A DNA stretch of 64,000 nt from Fimenecus sp051881435 (GCA_051881435.1 JBJEPW010000009.1:62001-126000), one strand, 5' to 3'. Positions 16,431 through 26,214 are shown, numbered from the stretch's first letter. Notes: generated by a model not told the origin, from the sequence alone. A program made the numbers and translations.

Positions 16431-17057
16431 TCATTTTATTTCTTGTAAAATGCTGACATATGACTTAATAGCCTTTACACAGCCCTCATAGCCTAATTCG
16501 GCAGAGTTAAGACAAAGGTCATAGTTACGCACATTGTCCCATTCTCGGCAGGTGTAATAACGGTAGTATTCACTGCGGTGACGGTCGATTTTCCGTATTC
16601 TTTTGTCCGCATCCTTCTGAGATAGGGAATACATATCCATAACTGTTTTTACACATTCGTCATGGGGAGCCCAAATGAAAACTCTCACAACATTTTCCAT
16701 ATCCTTCAAAACATAGTCAGCACACCTGCCAACGATAATACAGGATTCTTTTGCCGCCAGGTCTTTAATAATCTTCGCCTGATAGTTGAAAAGATTTTCC
16801 TTTGAAACAAAATCGCTGTCCTCAGGGGGGATAAGCTCGCCGTTGTATTTGTGCGTTTCAGGGTCGAAAAACCCCTTTTTCACATCTTCATCGGATTTTT
16901 GGAAAAGGCTCAAATTTATGCCGCTTTCATCTGACGCCATATATAAAAGCTCGCGGTCATAAAAGGGGATATTAAGCTCTTTTGAAAGCATTTTGCCAAT
17001 GGTTTTTCCGCCGCTGCCGTAGCCTCGTGCAATTGTAATAACAATTTTTTTATCCAT
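16431..17057 (-). CDS. cytidylate kinase-like protein
   Basis: 208 residues. P-loop ARGYGSGGKTIG (Walker A, about 10-21) at the N-terminus, then IPFYDRELL and a lid-like Arg-rich region RIRKIDRHRSEYYRYY. Belongs to the stand-alone 'cytidylate kinase-like' family common in Clostridia, which is distinct from housekeeping Cmk and whose true substrate is not established. ATG 17057 is chosen because GAGGGT precedes it; an upstream start would overlap livF. It is the last gene of the liv transcript, 13 bp after livF. Confidence 0.78.
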   Translation of the reverse strand: MDKKIVITIARGYGSGGKTIGKMLSKELNIPFYDRELLYMASDESGINLSLFQKSDEDVKKGFFDPETHKYNGELIPPEDSDFVSKENLFNYQAKIIKDLAAKESCIIVGRCADYVLKDMENVVRVFIWAPHDECVKTVMDMYSLSQKDADKRIRKIDRHRSEYYRYYTCREWDNVRNYDLCLNSAELGYEGCVKAIKSYVSILQEIK

Positions 17058-17070
17058 ATCATATACCCTC

Positions 17071-17784
17071 TTATTCGCTGAGATAGGCTTTCTTAACGGA
17101 TTCGTCATTCATAAGGTCTTGCGCATTACCGGAAAGAGCAATCGTACCTGTTTCAAGAACATAGGCTCTGTCCGCAATGGAAAGTGCTTTTTTCGCATTT
17201 TGTTCAACAAGCAAAACGGTTGTTCCGCCCTCGTTTATAACCTTGATTATATCGAAAATTTCCGAAACGAGCAGGGGGGAAAGTCCCATTGAGGGCTCAT
17301 CCATTAAAATGAATTCAGGCTTTGACATTAAAGCTCTGCCCATTGCAAGCATTTGCTGTTCACCGCCGGAAAGTGTGCCCGCAATCTGATTTTTTCTCTC
17401 TTCAAGGCGGGGAAAACGCTCGTAAACATATTTCAATGAGTCGGCAATTTCGGCCTTGTCTTTTCTTGTGTATGCGCCGAGCTTTATGTTGTCAAGAACG
17501 GATAGCTGAGAAAAAATGCGCCTTCCCTCCGGAACATGAGCCATACCCATCGTTACAATTTTATGAGCCGGAACTTTAGTTATGTCTTTTTCGTTGTAAA
17601 TAATTTTTCCGGATTTCGGTTTTAAAAGACCTGTTACGGTATGAAGAATTGTTGTTTTTCCGGCGCCGTTTGCACCGATAAGAGCAACAATTTCACCCTT
17701 GTTAACTTCGAAGGAAATGCCCTTTAAGGCCTTAATCATACCGTAGTATACTTCAATATTGTCAACCTGTAAAATAGGTGCCAT
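17071..17784 (-). CDS. livF: branched-chain amino acid ABC transporter ATPase LivF
   Basis: 237 residues. Walker A GANGAGKTT, signature LSGGEQQMLAMGRALM, Walker B FILMDEPSMGLSP, switch motif LLVEQN, all typical of LivF. It energises the LivHM permease together with LivG. The start follows GGAGG and lies 11 bp after livG. Confidence 0.95.
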   Translation of the reverse strand: MAPILQVDNIEVYYGMIKALKGISFEVNKGEIVALIGANGAGKTTILHTVTGLLKPKSGKIIYNEKDITKVPAHKIVTMGMAHVPEGRRIFSQLSVLDNIKLGAYTRKDKAEIADSLKYVYERFPRLEERKNQIAGTLSGGEQQMLAMGRALMSKPEFILMDEPSMGLSPLLVSEIFDIIKVINEGGTTVLLVEQNAKKALSIADRAYVLETGTIALSGNAQDLMNDESVKKAYLSE

Positions 17785-17795
17785 TGTAATCCTCC

Positions 17796-18566
17796 TCAGT
17801 CTCCCAAATATGCCTTAATAACCTCTGGATTATTAAGAACTTCGCTTGTTTTGCCTTTTGCAAGTTCAGTACCGAAATTCAGAACGGTAACTTCTTCGCA
17901 TATACCGCTGACAAGCTTCATATCGTGCTCAATAAGTAAAATCGTCATATCAAATTCGTCGCGCACAAATCGGATAGTATCCATAAGCTCCTGCGTTTCG
18001 CTGGGGTTCATACCTGCCGCAGGCTCATCAAGGAGTAAAAGCTTCGGATTGGTGGCAAGTGCGCGGGCAATTTCCAGTTTCCTCTGTTTACCGTAGGGGA
18101 GGTTGCAAGCAAGGTTATTTCTTTCCTCCTCGAGATTAAAAATACGGAGAAGCTCTTTTGCCTTTTCACTCATTCTCTTTTCTGAAGAAAAATGCTTCGG
18201 AAGTCTAAAAATACTTGAAAAAGGATCGCATTTGAATTCAGGCTGATTGTGAAGACCAACCATAACATTACGAATGACACTCATATTACTGAATAAACGG
18301 ATATTTTGGAATGTACGTGCAATGCCTTTGTGGTTAATTTGTTCTTCTTTTTTTCCTCTTAGTTCTTCACCATCAAGGAAAAAAGAACCGGTTGTTGGTT
18401 TATAGACACCGGTAATAACATTGAAAACCGTTGTTTTACCTGCACCATTTGGTCCGACGAGACCATAAAGTTCATTTTTCTTAACACAAAGGTTTAATTC
18501 CTGAACAGCTTTAAGTCCACCGAAGGATATACCGAGATTCTTTGTTTCAAGCATATATTTAGACAT
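17796..18566 (-). CDS. livG: branched-chain amino acid ABC transporter ATPase LivG
   Basis: 256 residues. Walker A GPNGAGKTT, the ARTFQNIRLF motif that marks LivG, Walker B LLLLDEPAAGMNP, and LLIEHDM switch. ATG 18566 is preferred since GGAGG stands before it; it falls one base after the livM stop, so the two are nearly overlapping. Works with LivF on LivHM. LivG-type signature region reads LPYGKQRKLEIARAL instead of LSGGQ, which is normal for this subfamily. Confidence 0.95.
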   Translation of the reverse strand: MSKYMLETKNLGISFGGLKAVQELNLCVKKNELYGLVGPNGAGKTTVFNVITGVYKPTTGSFFLDGEELRGKKEEQINHKGIARTFQNIRLFSNMSVIRNVMVGLHNQPEFKCDPFSSIFRLPKHFSSEKRMSEKAKELLRIFNLEEERNNLACNLPYGKQRKLEIARALATNPKLLLLDEPAAGMNPSETQELMDTIRFVRDEFDMTILLIEHDMKLVSGICEEVTVLNFGTELAKGKTSEVLNNPEVIKAYLGD

Positions 18567-18567
18567 A

Positions 18568-19698
18568 TCAGTTATCCTCCTTTGAAAAATCATCGACTTC
18601 ATTTGTTCCGTTGTTCTGTAAGTCAACAGTCAGTATCTCATCCATTTTAATTTTTGTATCAATTCTGTTCCATTCGGCATCGTCATCCTTAATAACGGAA
18701 GGATTATTCTTTAATGACCTATTGCTGAAAGATAATTTGTCCTTCAATGGCTTGAAGACGGGAGCATTATTGAACATAATTGCAATAATGAGCACAATTG
18801 CGTAAACAATAAGTTTTATTGCTGAAAGTGAGCCTGAAAGTTGGCTTTGTAGCGTAATATTAACATAAGTTATTAAAACAGCAGCTATAATAGAGCCATT
18901 AATACTGCCCATTCCGCCCAAAACAACCATTACGAGGATTTCAATTGAATAATTAAATGAAAAGGTTTCTTGTCTGACAGTACCGAAACATTGACCGTAA
19001 ATTACACCGGCAACACCTGCAAAGAAAGCGGCAACCATAAAAATTAGTAACTTATAGAATGTAACATTGATACCCATAGCCTTAGCAGCTATTTCATTAT
19101 CTCTAATTGCAGTAACCGCACGCCCATGTTTACTTCTGATAAGATTTTGTGAAAGAATCAACACGACTAGTAATGTGAAAATTGCAATTATAAACAGTTC
19201 CTTCTCAGGGTAGCTGTCAGTAGTAAGTCCGCTTGCACCACCGAAAGTTTTTACATTTTTAAAAATATTTCTTACAATTTCACCAAAAGCAAGCGTTGCT
19301 ATGGCGAGATAGTCGCCTTTAAGCCTTAAAGCAGGCACGCCTATAATTAAGCCGAAAAAAGCAGCGAAAAAACCGCCGATAAGCATAGAGATAATACAAA
19401 CAATAAGAGTATTGTCTATAACCGGGTGTAAAAGGTTTGCAAAGTAACTGCCTAGATAAGCTCCAACGCACATAAATCCAGCATGTCCCAAACTTAGTTC
19501 ACCTAAAAATCCTACAACAAGGTTTAAAGATACCGCAAGAATAACGCTGTATGCAATCTGAACTAATGTACTTCTGTCTGAACGCCCTAAAAAGCCAAGC
19601 ATATTTAGTAAAATCATAAGTGCAAGGATGCAACCAATTATGATGTAATTGAGATGATTTATGATCTTGAAACCGTAATTTGATTTTTTACTTTTCAT
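18568..19698 (-). CDS. livM: branched-chain amino acid ABC transporter permease LivM
   Basis: 376 residues with about ten membrane helices and a C-terminal hydrophilic tail of some 60 residues. Contains ELSLGHAGFMCVGAY and the EAA-like loop AIRDNEIAAKAMGINVTFYKL characteristic of LivM. Forms a heterodimer with LivH to move leucine, isoleucine or valine. The tail (about 325-376) is longer and more acidic than in typical LivM. Confidence 0.94.
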   Translation of the reverse strand: MKSKKSNYGFKIINHLNYIIIGCILALMILLNMLGFLGRSDRSTLVQIAYSVILAVSLNLVVGFLGELSLGHAGFMCVGAYLGSYFANLLHPVIDNTLIVCIISMLIGGFFAAFFGLIIGVPALRLKGDYLAIATLAFGEIVRNIFKNVKTFGGASGLTTDSYPEKELFIIAIFTLLVVLILSQNLIRSKHGRAVTAIRDNEIAAKAMGINVTFYKLLIFMVAAFFAGVAGVIYGQCFGTVRQETFSFNYSIEILVMVVLGGMGSINGSIIAAVLITYVNITLQSQLSGSLSAIKLIVYAIVLIIAIMFNNAPVFKPLKDKLSFSNRSLKNNPSVIKDDDAEWNRIDTKIKMDEILTVDLQNNGTNEVDDFSKEDN

Positions 19699-19703
19699 AT
19701 CAG

Positions 19704-20579
19704 TTACACCTTCTCTCTGAACTTCTTACCAAAAATTCCACCAGGTTTTACAAGAAGAATTAAAATCAATAAACTGAATTCAATTGCTGTAGTATAAGGA
19801 CTTATTACATCGATACTCAAACAAATATTTTCAATAAGTCCAAGCAAAATACCCCCAAACATTGCTCCCGGGATCGAACCAATGCCGCCAATAACCGCAG
19901 CAGCAAAGGCCTTGATACCAGGCATTGCACCGAATGTTGGGTCAACAGGTGACTTTGTAAGATAAAACAAACTGGCAAAAGAGGCAAGTGCTGAACCGAT
20001 AGCAAATGTTACCATAATGATTTTGTTCACATTGATACCCATAAGCTGTGCAGCTCCCTTATCTTCAGAAACTGCAAGCATGGCACGGCCGGTTTTTGAC
20101 TTTTTTATGAAGACTGTAAGGAGAATCATAATTACCGCACTTAATATAAGTGTGATTATTGTACTTTTTTGTACAGTAATATTATCTGTTAGTGATATAG
20201 TGCCCAACTTGTTCAGAATGTTAACTTGTTTTTTATCAGCACCAAAAATCAACTGTGCAATGCCTTGAAGCAAATTGCTTACTCCTATAGCAGTTATTAG
20301 TACTGCGAGCGGAGAAGCGCTTCTTAAAGGCTTGTATGCTAATTTTTCAATAATTATTCCAAGAATAGTGCATACGATGATAGCCGTCAAAAACCCAATA
20401 ACGGGACTGCCGGTAGTTGATAGTAATATGAAAATTACATACGCACCTACCATTATTATATCGCCGTGAGCAAAGTTGAGCATTTTAGCGATACCATAAA
20501 CCATTGTATAGCCAAGAGCTATAAGTGCATAAATAGCACCAAGACTCAATCCATCTAAAATCGTTACCATAGTAACCAT
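19704..20579 (-). CDS. livH: branched-chain amino acid ABC transporter permease LivH
   Basis: 291 residues, about eight helices. ILDGLSLGAIYALIALGYTMVYG and MLNFAHGDIIMVGAY mark LivH; cytoplasmic loop RAMLAVSEDKGAAQLMGINV. ATG 20579 has AAGGAG ahead of it; earlier in-frame starts would run into the palindrome region. Five bp separate it from livM. Second gene of the operon. Confidence 0.94.
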   Translation of the reverse strand: MVTMVTILDGLSLGAIYALIALGYTMVYGIAKMLNFAHGDIIMVGAYVIFILLSTTGSPVIGFLTAIIVCTILGIIIEKLAYKPLRSASPLAVLITAIGVSNLLQGIAQLIFGADKKQVNILNKLGTISLTDNITVQKSTIITLILSAVIMILLTVFIKKSKTGRAMLAVSEDKGAAQLMGINVNKIIMVTFAIGSALASFASLFYLTKSPVDPTFGAMPGIKAFAAAVIGGIGSIPGAMFGGILLGLIENICLSIDVISPYTTAIEFSLLILILLVKPGGIFGKKFREKV

Positions 20580-20661
20580 AAATTCAAACTCCTTATAAAA
20601 ACCATTTATTTGGTTTACACCGGAAAAGGTAAATAAAATTACCCTTTCCGCTATAAGCCAA

Positions 20662-20697
20662 ACCATACGATTTCAAATGAATTTGAAATCGTATGGT
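20662..20697. repeat. 36-base perfect palindrome between livJ and livH
   Basis: Two 17-base arms around a 2-base centre, followed toward livJ by an AT-rich hairpin (about 20707-20733) and toward livH by a GGAAAAGG/CCTTTCC pair. No T run follows directly. Probably an mRNA processing or stability element that keeps livJ mRNA abundant. Confidence 0.7.
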
Positions 20698-20736
20698 GTT
20701 GAGGCTTAATAATTTTTAATTATTTAAAAATTATGA

Positions 20737-21852
20737 TTATTTGTTGATTTCAACAATAACAGGAACTTTTGTACATGCACCTGAAGCATCCCATTTCATT
20801 TCGCCTGTTACGCCTTTATATGTGAAACTGTCCGATGTGATAGCTTTAACTACTAGATTGCAAAGGTCACTTGCTGAAATGTTAACATCATTAACACCCG
20901 CAACTTTCATTGCCTCAAAAATTATATATACCGCATCATAACCGTCAGCCGCAAACTGATCGGGCTTTGCACCATATTTAGCCTCATAATTTTTTACAAA
21001 ATTTGCTGCTTTTTCATCAGTACTATTAACATCAAACGGAGTAATGTAACTAATTTTGTTCTTTACTGTTTCATCTATTTGAGCCGCAATGCCGTCAAGA
21101 CCGTCACAACCAAAGAGAACAATGTCAAGATTTTTATCTACGCAAACTCTTGCAATGAGACCTGCTTCCGTATAGTAGATAGGAAGGAATATAACCTCAC
21201 AATTTTTAAGGGCTTCTACCTGAGAAGAGAAGTCTGTTTTGTTGTCTGCGTCAAATGTGCGAACTTCATATGTCTTACCGAGCTTTTTCATTTCACTGTC
21301 AAAAGCTTCAAAGATGCCCGATGAGTAAGTATCGCTAGTATCGTAAATACAACCGATTTTTGTATATGTCGAGGTAAGCTCCTGTGCGGCAAGAATACCT
21401 TGGTCAGGGTCTCCAAAGCAAACTCGGAATGCGTTTGATCTATTTTCAATAATACTTGCCTGTGATGCGGAAGGTGTGATGAAGAAAAGATTATCCTCAG
21501 CAGCTCTCTTTGCAAAAGCTTCACATGCACCTGATGTAACGCTACCGAGTGAAATTTGCATTCCTTTGTCAAAAAGTGCGTCATAAGCTTTAGCCGCGTC
21601 GGCAACACGTGACACATCGTCTAACATTTCATATTCGAAGAGAACACCGTTAAGACCGCCGGCATTGTTGATCTCTTCAATTGCAAGTTTGGCACCATTG
21701 TTCACTGAATTACCGTAAGACTTGTTATCACCGGTAAGGGGACCTGTTGCACCGATAAAATAGGTTGTCTTTTTCTTCCCGCAAGCTGCAAAGCATGTAA
21801 CGATAAGAGTCAATGCCATAACAACTGCAAGAACTTTTTTAAAGTTTTTCAT
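20737..21852 (-). CDS. livJ: branched-chain amino acid-binding lipoprotein (LivJ/K type)
   Basis: 371 residues. Lipoprotein signal with lipobox VTCFAAC (Cys about 23). Periplasmic-binding fold of the leucine-isoleucine-valine type: IGATGPLTGDNKSYGNS, NAGGLNGV, FDADNKTDFSSQVEALK, and DGYDAVYI. Extracellular receptor for the LivHMGF complex. First gene of the operon; GGAGG before the ATG and a promoter about 80 bases upstream. Confidence 0.94.
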   Translation of the reverse strand: MKNFKKVLAVVMALTLIVTCFAACGKKKTTYFIGATGPLTGDNKSYGNSVNNGAKLAIEEINNAGGLNGVLFEYEMLDDVSRVADAAKAYDALFDKGMQISLGSVTSGACEAFAKRAAEDNLFFITPSASQASIIENRSNAFRVCFGDPDQGILAAQELTSTYTKIGCIYDTSDTYSSGIFEAFDSEMKKLGKTYEVRTFDADNKTDFSSQVEALKNCEVIFLPIYYTEAGLIARVCVDKNLDIVLFGCDGLDGIAAQIDETVKNKISYITPFDVNSTDEKAANFVKNYEAKYGAKPDQFAADGYDAVYIIFEAMKVAGVNDVNISASDLCNLVVKAITSDSFTYKGVTGEMKWDASGACTKVPVIVEINK

Positions 21853-21927
21853 TGGAATTTCCTCCTTTTAAATTATGCAGGATTGCAAGGACAATCTTGC
21901 ATTTATATTTATAAAAAATATACTACA

Positions 21928-21956
21928 AATATACACCAAAAGCCAAGATAAGTCAA
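21928..21956 (-). promoter_or_regulatory. promoter of the liv operon
   Basis: Minus strand: TTGACT (21956-21951), 17 bases, TATATT (21933-21928). A small TGCAAG/CTTGCA stem lies in the leader near 21880-21900. Confidence 0.65.
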
Positions 21957-22031
21957 TTGTTTTCGGTATATTTTTGAACAAATTTTGTACATTTTGAATA
22001 CAAAGCGTTGTTAAAATTCAATAAGGAGCGG

Positions 22032-23603
22032 TTAATACACAAATTCGTATAAATATTTGTTATCAAACGAGAAATCGGCGGTGGCAGTTTCGCTTGAATC
22101 GTCTGATAAAAAGGTGCAGTCACATATGCCGCTGACGGAATACTGATATTTCAAAAGCATTCCGTTACTGTTTATCATAAGCATAACTGATGAAGGAGCA
22201 TAAAAAGATTTAAAATCGTTTATTCCTTCGGTTTTGTCCAGTATAAAGCCGTTGATCAAAGCACCGTTGGCAAAATCGGGGTTGCTTTTATTCGTTTCAC
22301 ACGATTTTAAAACAAAGGTGATAACATATCCGCCGCTTCCTGCAACAGCAGTGTAGCTTTCGACTGTTTCCGTAGCAATAGCTGCATTTTTACCTTCGGG
22401 AGGAATGAAATCAAAAAGATTTTTTGAATTGCCTGTTCCGTTAGTAAATTCAACAGAAGTCTTATATGTTCCGTTTTTCTGTTTTAATATATTGTTTATT
22501 TGACTTTTTGTAATTTCAAGAGCAGAAGTTATCTTTGTGTCGGTTGTAAACGATGTCATCTGCACATTGCGTTGTTCGGTGAGTGAAACATTAACCTTGC
22601 CCTGATACTGCTTTGTTTTATTTATTGCATTAACTGCAATATTAAGCGCTTCTTCCGCTGATATTGATTGTTGGGTGTTTTCGCCGTCAGACTCTATATC
22701 GGTTTCGTCAATAAAACCGGAGGCTCTGCCGAAAACGGAATCAAGGTCAAATCCTGTTCCCGGTGAGTATTCACGGGTTGATTCTTCAATATCCGTTTTA
22801 AACTCTCGGTAAAGATTTTTCTCATTTGACAGAGCCGAAAAAATTGATATTTGTTTAGCGTTGATTGCTTTGATTAAGTCGGCTATGCGCAAAACGGTTG
22901 TCAGCGAATTTTCTAATTCGTTTATTGCTTTTGCAACAACAGTAGGGTCATCGGAGGCAAATCCGTTAGAAGCGGATTTTAAATTTTTTACTATATTGTT
23001 ATGTGCATTTCGGTAGTCGGATACAAGATATTGCTGCGGGTCAAACTGTCCGCAGTCGTATGCACAGGCGGCAGAATAGGCACTATCAAATTCTGAATAA
23101 TCGCCATCGGAATCATAAGAAGTAAGTACAGCGTCAACCTTTTTCAGGTATCCGTTACTGTTCACGCTTTCCATAAGAGCATATATTTCTCTGTACTGTG
23201 CGTAGTTGCTTACCTCTGCAAAGTATTTTAAATGTATAAAACTGTCAAAATCGGTATTTTCGGGCGTAACTGTCAGCAATTCCGCAATATTCCACAAGCT
23301 GCGGCAGGATTCTGCATATTCATTGTCATATGCGGAAAGTATATATATTTTTTTTAAGTCAACCGAGTGGGATTCAGTAATACCTGTAAATTTTTCTGCT
23401 ATCAGTTTGCAGGCATCATTATTGATTTCAGAAATCTCTTCCGGTTTCAATTCAGAAATATACTGCCTGCATTCATTAAATTTGTTTTCCTCCAAAAGCG
23501 TACTTATTCGGTCAAGAACCTTTGAGGAGCGGCCGACAGAGCAGGAGGTAAGTATAACAGTTAATGATAATAATATGCAAATTACTTTTAAACTTCTTTT
23601 CAT
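22032..23603 (-). CDS. hypothetical lipoprotein, 523 residues
   Basis: Signal peptide with lipobox LTVILTSCS (Cys about 19-20) so it is anchored outside the membrane. No recognised domain. The N-terminal half (about 25-260) looks helical and repeat-like (LLEENKFNECRQYISEL, EINNDACKLIAEKF); the C-terminal part (about 320-523) looks beta-rich. ATG 23603 is preferred: GGTGAT stands three bases before it, whereas an earlier in-frame ATG would put 19 extra residues before the signal peptide. Upstream TTGACA-17-TAAATT could be its promoter. Monocistronic. Confidence 0.65.
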   Translation of the reverse strand: MKRSLKVICILLSLTVILTSCSVGRSSKVLDRISTLLEENKFNECRQYISELKPEEISEINNDACKLIAEKFTGITESHSVDLKKIYILSAYDNEYAESCRSLWNIAELLTVTPENTDFDSFIHLKYFAEVSNYAQYREIYALMESVNSNGYLKKVDAVLTSYDSDGDYSEFDSAYSAACAYDCGQFDPQQYLVSDYRNAHNNIVKNLKSASNGFASDDPTVVAKAINELENSLTTVLRIADLIKAINAKQISIFSALSNEKNLYREFKTDIEESTREYSPGTGFDLDSVFGRASGFIDETDIESDGENTQQSISAEEALNIAVNAINKTKQYQGKVNVSLTEQRNVQMTSFTTDTKITSALEITKSQINNILKQKNGTYKTSVEFTNGTGNSKNLFDFIPPEGKNAAIATETVESYTAVAGSGGYVITFVLKSCETNKSNPDFANGALINGFILDKTEGINDFKSFYAPSSVMLMINSNGMLLKYQYSVSGICDCTFLSDDSSETATADFSFDNKYLYEFVY

Positions 23604-23672
23604 TTCATCACCGAAAAAATAATATATATGTAATTTACCATAAAGTAATATTTGTGTCAATTAAAGAAGTAA

Positions 23673-23711
23673 TAAAAAAACACGGGAAAATGGTAAATAC
23701 CAAATTCCCGT
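23673..23711 (-). terminator. terminator of the M28 peptidase gene
   Basis: Minus strand: CGGGAA...TTCCCG with an inner GGTA/TACC stem, then TGTTTTTTT. Confidence 0.75.
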
Positions 23712-23730
23712 ATTGTAGATGCACTAAATT

Positions 23731-25068
23731 TTATTTTTTCTGCGGACCGTTATAGCCGTTTGCTTCCTGGAATGCGGCAATTTTATCAATTACACCGGTA
23801 ATAACCTCAAATCCGTCGCCCACTGTTTCAAGCTCAAAGCGGTCGGGCATATCGCGCCATGTGTGATAGTAATATGTAAGTATGGGGTTTTGTGCCGCAA
23901 AGGTAACGGACTTAACGCCTGCCTTTGTCATGGGAGTGCTGTCGCATCCGCCAACGGGATTGTGAATACAGCCGTTTGTTTTACTCTTAACACCAAGTTC
24001 AACAAAAGTATCCTTAAACATTTGCTCCATATCCGTGTCGAAACGGGTGAACTGCCAATCGTCCTGAATAACTACTTCAAAATATTCCTTATCCGCAACG
24101 GAGTCAATGTTGATATGCCATGCGTTTTTAAGCATATCGTCATTTTTATGCTCACGGGCGAAAGCCATTGAGCCGCGAAGACCTGCTTCCTCAGAGCCGC
24201 AGTTGAAATCAATAATACGGCAATTCTTGGGCATTTTGTCGGGATTTTCCTTGTAGTATTTCATAACCGCATAGCTTAAAGCGCAGCCTGTTGCGTTATC
24301 CATAGCTCCTCTTGAAGCCGTATCCTCGTGGGGGTCATTCCACATAATAACAAAACAGCTTCCGATAGCGGTGATTATGGGTAAAAATCTCAATACAAAT
24401 AAAAAGCTTCTGAAAGATTCGGAATATATTGTTTCAACAGCCCAATCCGCTCCCCAAAATGCGCCGCCGTAAATAACAGACATTGCAATTGAAATGCCGA
24501 TGAGAAGGAACACGCAAACTGCACCGAAGCCAACCTTGCCGTAAGTCATAAGCAAACCGATGATGGGCTTGTCTCGATAGTCGTAAGCGTGCTCCGAATG
24601 ACGCCAGGTCCAGCTTGTGTCAGTGTGACCTGAAAGAATTATCGTGTAATCGTATTTGCCGTCCTCAGGTACAAGCTCGCCATAGACATTCTGGGAGATT
24701 TTCTGCCTGAAAAACATATCGAACCATCTTTTATAAAGGAAAACGCCGAACACGAGCCATACAACAACTGCAACGCCCGCAAGAGCCATGCCAAACCAAA
24801 CCGTAGAAATGCCAAGAGCGATATAAACAAGTCCGCTCATTATAAGACCGAACCACCCTGCATAGGGAATACCGCCTATTGATGCGCGGGGAGAAACGGC
24901 AAATTCCTCCTTAACAGGCTCAATTCCGATTTCACGAAGCTTGTCGCCCATGTATTCGGCATATTTTCTTTCACCCTCGGAGCCGGGGAGGCGGGAGCCG
25001 ATTTTTTCAGCCGCATGCTTTACAATATCATACGCTGTTTCGGCATATTTTCTGCTTTCTTCTCTCAT
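23731..25068 (-). CDS. M28-family zinc peptidase with internal membrane helices
   Basis: 445 residues. Catalytic metal motifs of family M28: SGHTDTS, DNATGCALS, GSEEAGLRGS, HINIDSVAD and a late YYYHTW. The N-terminal part has a helix (about 65-105, FGLIMSGLVYIALGISTVW) and another pair near 185-255 inserted between SGHTDTS and the DNATG motif, so the catalytic domain is interrupted by membrane segments. Probably an aminopeptidase on the cytoplasmic membrane; substrate unknown. ATG 25068 chosen; a GTG six bases earlier is at better distance from GGAGG and is a real alternative. Confidence 0.85.
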   Translation of the reverse strand: MREESRKYAETAYDIVKHAAEKIGSRLPGSEGERKYAEYMGDKLREIGIEPVKEEFAVSPRASIGGIPYAGWFGLIMSGLVYIALGISTVWFGMALAGVAVVVWLVFGVFLYKRWFDMFFRQKISQNVYGELVPEDGKYDYTIILSGHTDTSWTWRHSEHAYDYRDKPIIGLLMTYGKVGFGAVCVFLLIGISIAMSVIYGGAFWGADWAVETIYSESFRSFLFVLRFLPIITAIGSCFVIMWNDPHEDTASRGAMDNATGCALSYAVMKYYKENPDKMPKNCRIIDFNCGSEEAGLRGSMAFAREHKNDDMLKNAWHINIDSVADKEYFEVVIQDDWQFTRFDTDMEQMFKDTFVELGVKSKTNGCIHNPVGGCDSTPMTKAGVKSVTFAAQNPILTYYYHTWRDMPDRFELETVGDGFEVITGVIDKIAAFQEANGYNGPQKK

Positions 25069-25278
25069 TTTCACAAAACCTCCGTTTGAAAATAAATTCA
25101 CTTTTAATAATATGGTATTTTCACAAATAAATCAAGTAAAAATTGTTATTTTTTTGAAGTTTTTCTTTTCTCAGCAACAGTTTACATTTTTCCCGCCGTA
25201 TGATACAATTAGAAAAAATACGGTAGGGAAAAATAATCCGAACCGTAACGGGAAATATGTTATTATGGAGAATAGGAT

Positions 25279-26214
25279 ATGAATGAAGTGAAAAATAAAA
25301 CCAAAGGAAGTTCAACTGTTGATTATAAATCGGATAATTCAGTTGCTCCGTTTTCCAAAACTGATATTTACGATGCGGCGATTGTCGGCGCAGGCCCTGC
25401 CGGACTTTCTGCGGCACTTACGCTGAAAGTTCATAATAAAAATATTGTCTGGTTCGGCACAAATGCACTCAGCGATAAGGTGGAAAAGAGCGAAAAAATC
25501 GCAAACTATGTGGGATTTGAGCCAATCAGCGGCAAGGAACTGAACGATAAATTCAGAAAGCAAATGGATACGGCAGGTCTTATTTTGACAGATAAAATGG
25601 TAACTCAAATCAGTAAGAGCAAAAACGGATTTACGGTGCTTGCCGATAATGAAATATACAGGGCAAAAACCGTTCTTTTGACTATCGGCTCCGTTCCTGC
25701 AAAGGGTATTGCCAATGAACAGAAATTATTAGGCCGCGGCGTGAGTTATTGTGCAACCTGCGACGGTTTCCTTTACAAAGAAAAAAAGATTGCCGTTTTC
25801 TGCGGTGCAAAAAGATATGAGCACGAGGTGGAATATCTTGCCGAAATTGCCGACAGGTTATATCTTTATACAACCTATGAAACACAAATAAATCTCCCTA
25901 ATGTGGAAATTCTTCAAAAGCCTATGAAAGCAGTTATAGGCGAAAACAAAGTGCAGGGGATAGAGCTCACGGACGGAACTGAAATTAAAATTGACGGCGT
26001 ATTTTTCCTGCGCAGCTCCGTTGCGCCTGCAACCATTTTGAAAAACCTGGAAATGAATGGCGCGCACATTGTTGTTAATCGCAGTTGTGAAACAAACATA
26101 GAGGGCTGTTTTGCGGCAGGTGACTGTACCGGCCGACCTTATCAGATTGCAAAAGCTGTGGGCGAAGGCAATATTGCGGCACACAGAATAGTAGAATATC
26201 TGGCAGAGCAGTGA
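25279..26214 (+). CDS. thioredoxin reductase-like flavoprotein lacking NADPH-binding motifs
   Basis: 311 residues. FAD-binding GAGPAGLSAALT (about 38-49) and C-terminal FAAGDCTGRPYQIAKAVGEG are clear, and the redox pair is CATC in SYCATCDGF. Where classical TrxB has GGGDSA(V)EEA, this protein has VFCGAKRYEHEVEYLAE, and the HRRxxxR motif that grips the NADPH phosphate is replaced by TYETQINLPNVE. Such losses are known in the ferredoxin-dependent flavin thioredoxin reductases of Clostridia, so that is a plausible role: reducing thioredoxin with ferredoxin electrons. No thioredoxin gene is adjacent. An N-terminal extension of about 35 residues is unusual. Start follows GGAGAATAGG. Confidence 0.82.
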   Translation: MNEVKNKTKGSSTVDYKSDNSVAPFSKTDIYDAAIVGAGPAGLSAALTLKVHNKNIVWFGTNALSDKVEKSEKIANYVGFEPISGKELNDKFRKQMDTAGLILTDKMVTQISKSKNGFTVLADNEIYRAKTVLLTIGSVPAKGIANEQKLLGRGVSYCATCDGFLYKEKKIAVFCGAKRYEHEVEYLAEIADRLYLYTTYETQINLPNVEILQKPMKAVIGENKVQGIELTDGTEIKIDGVFFLRSSVAPATILKNLEMNGAHIVVNRSCETNIEGCFAAGDCTGRPYQIAKAVGEGNIAAHRIVEYLAEQ

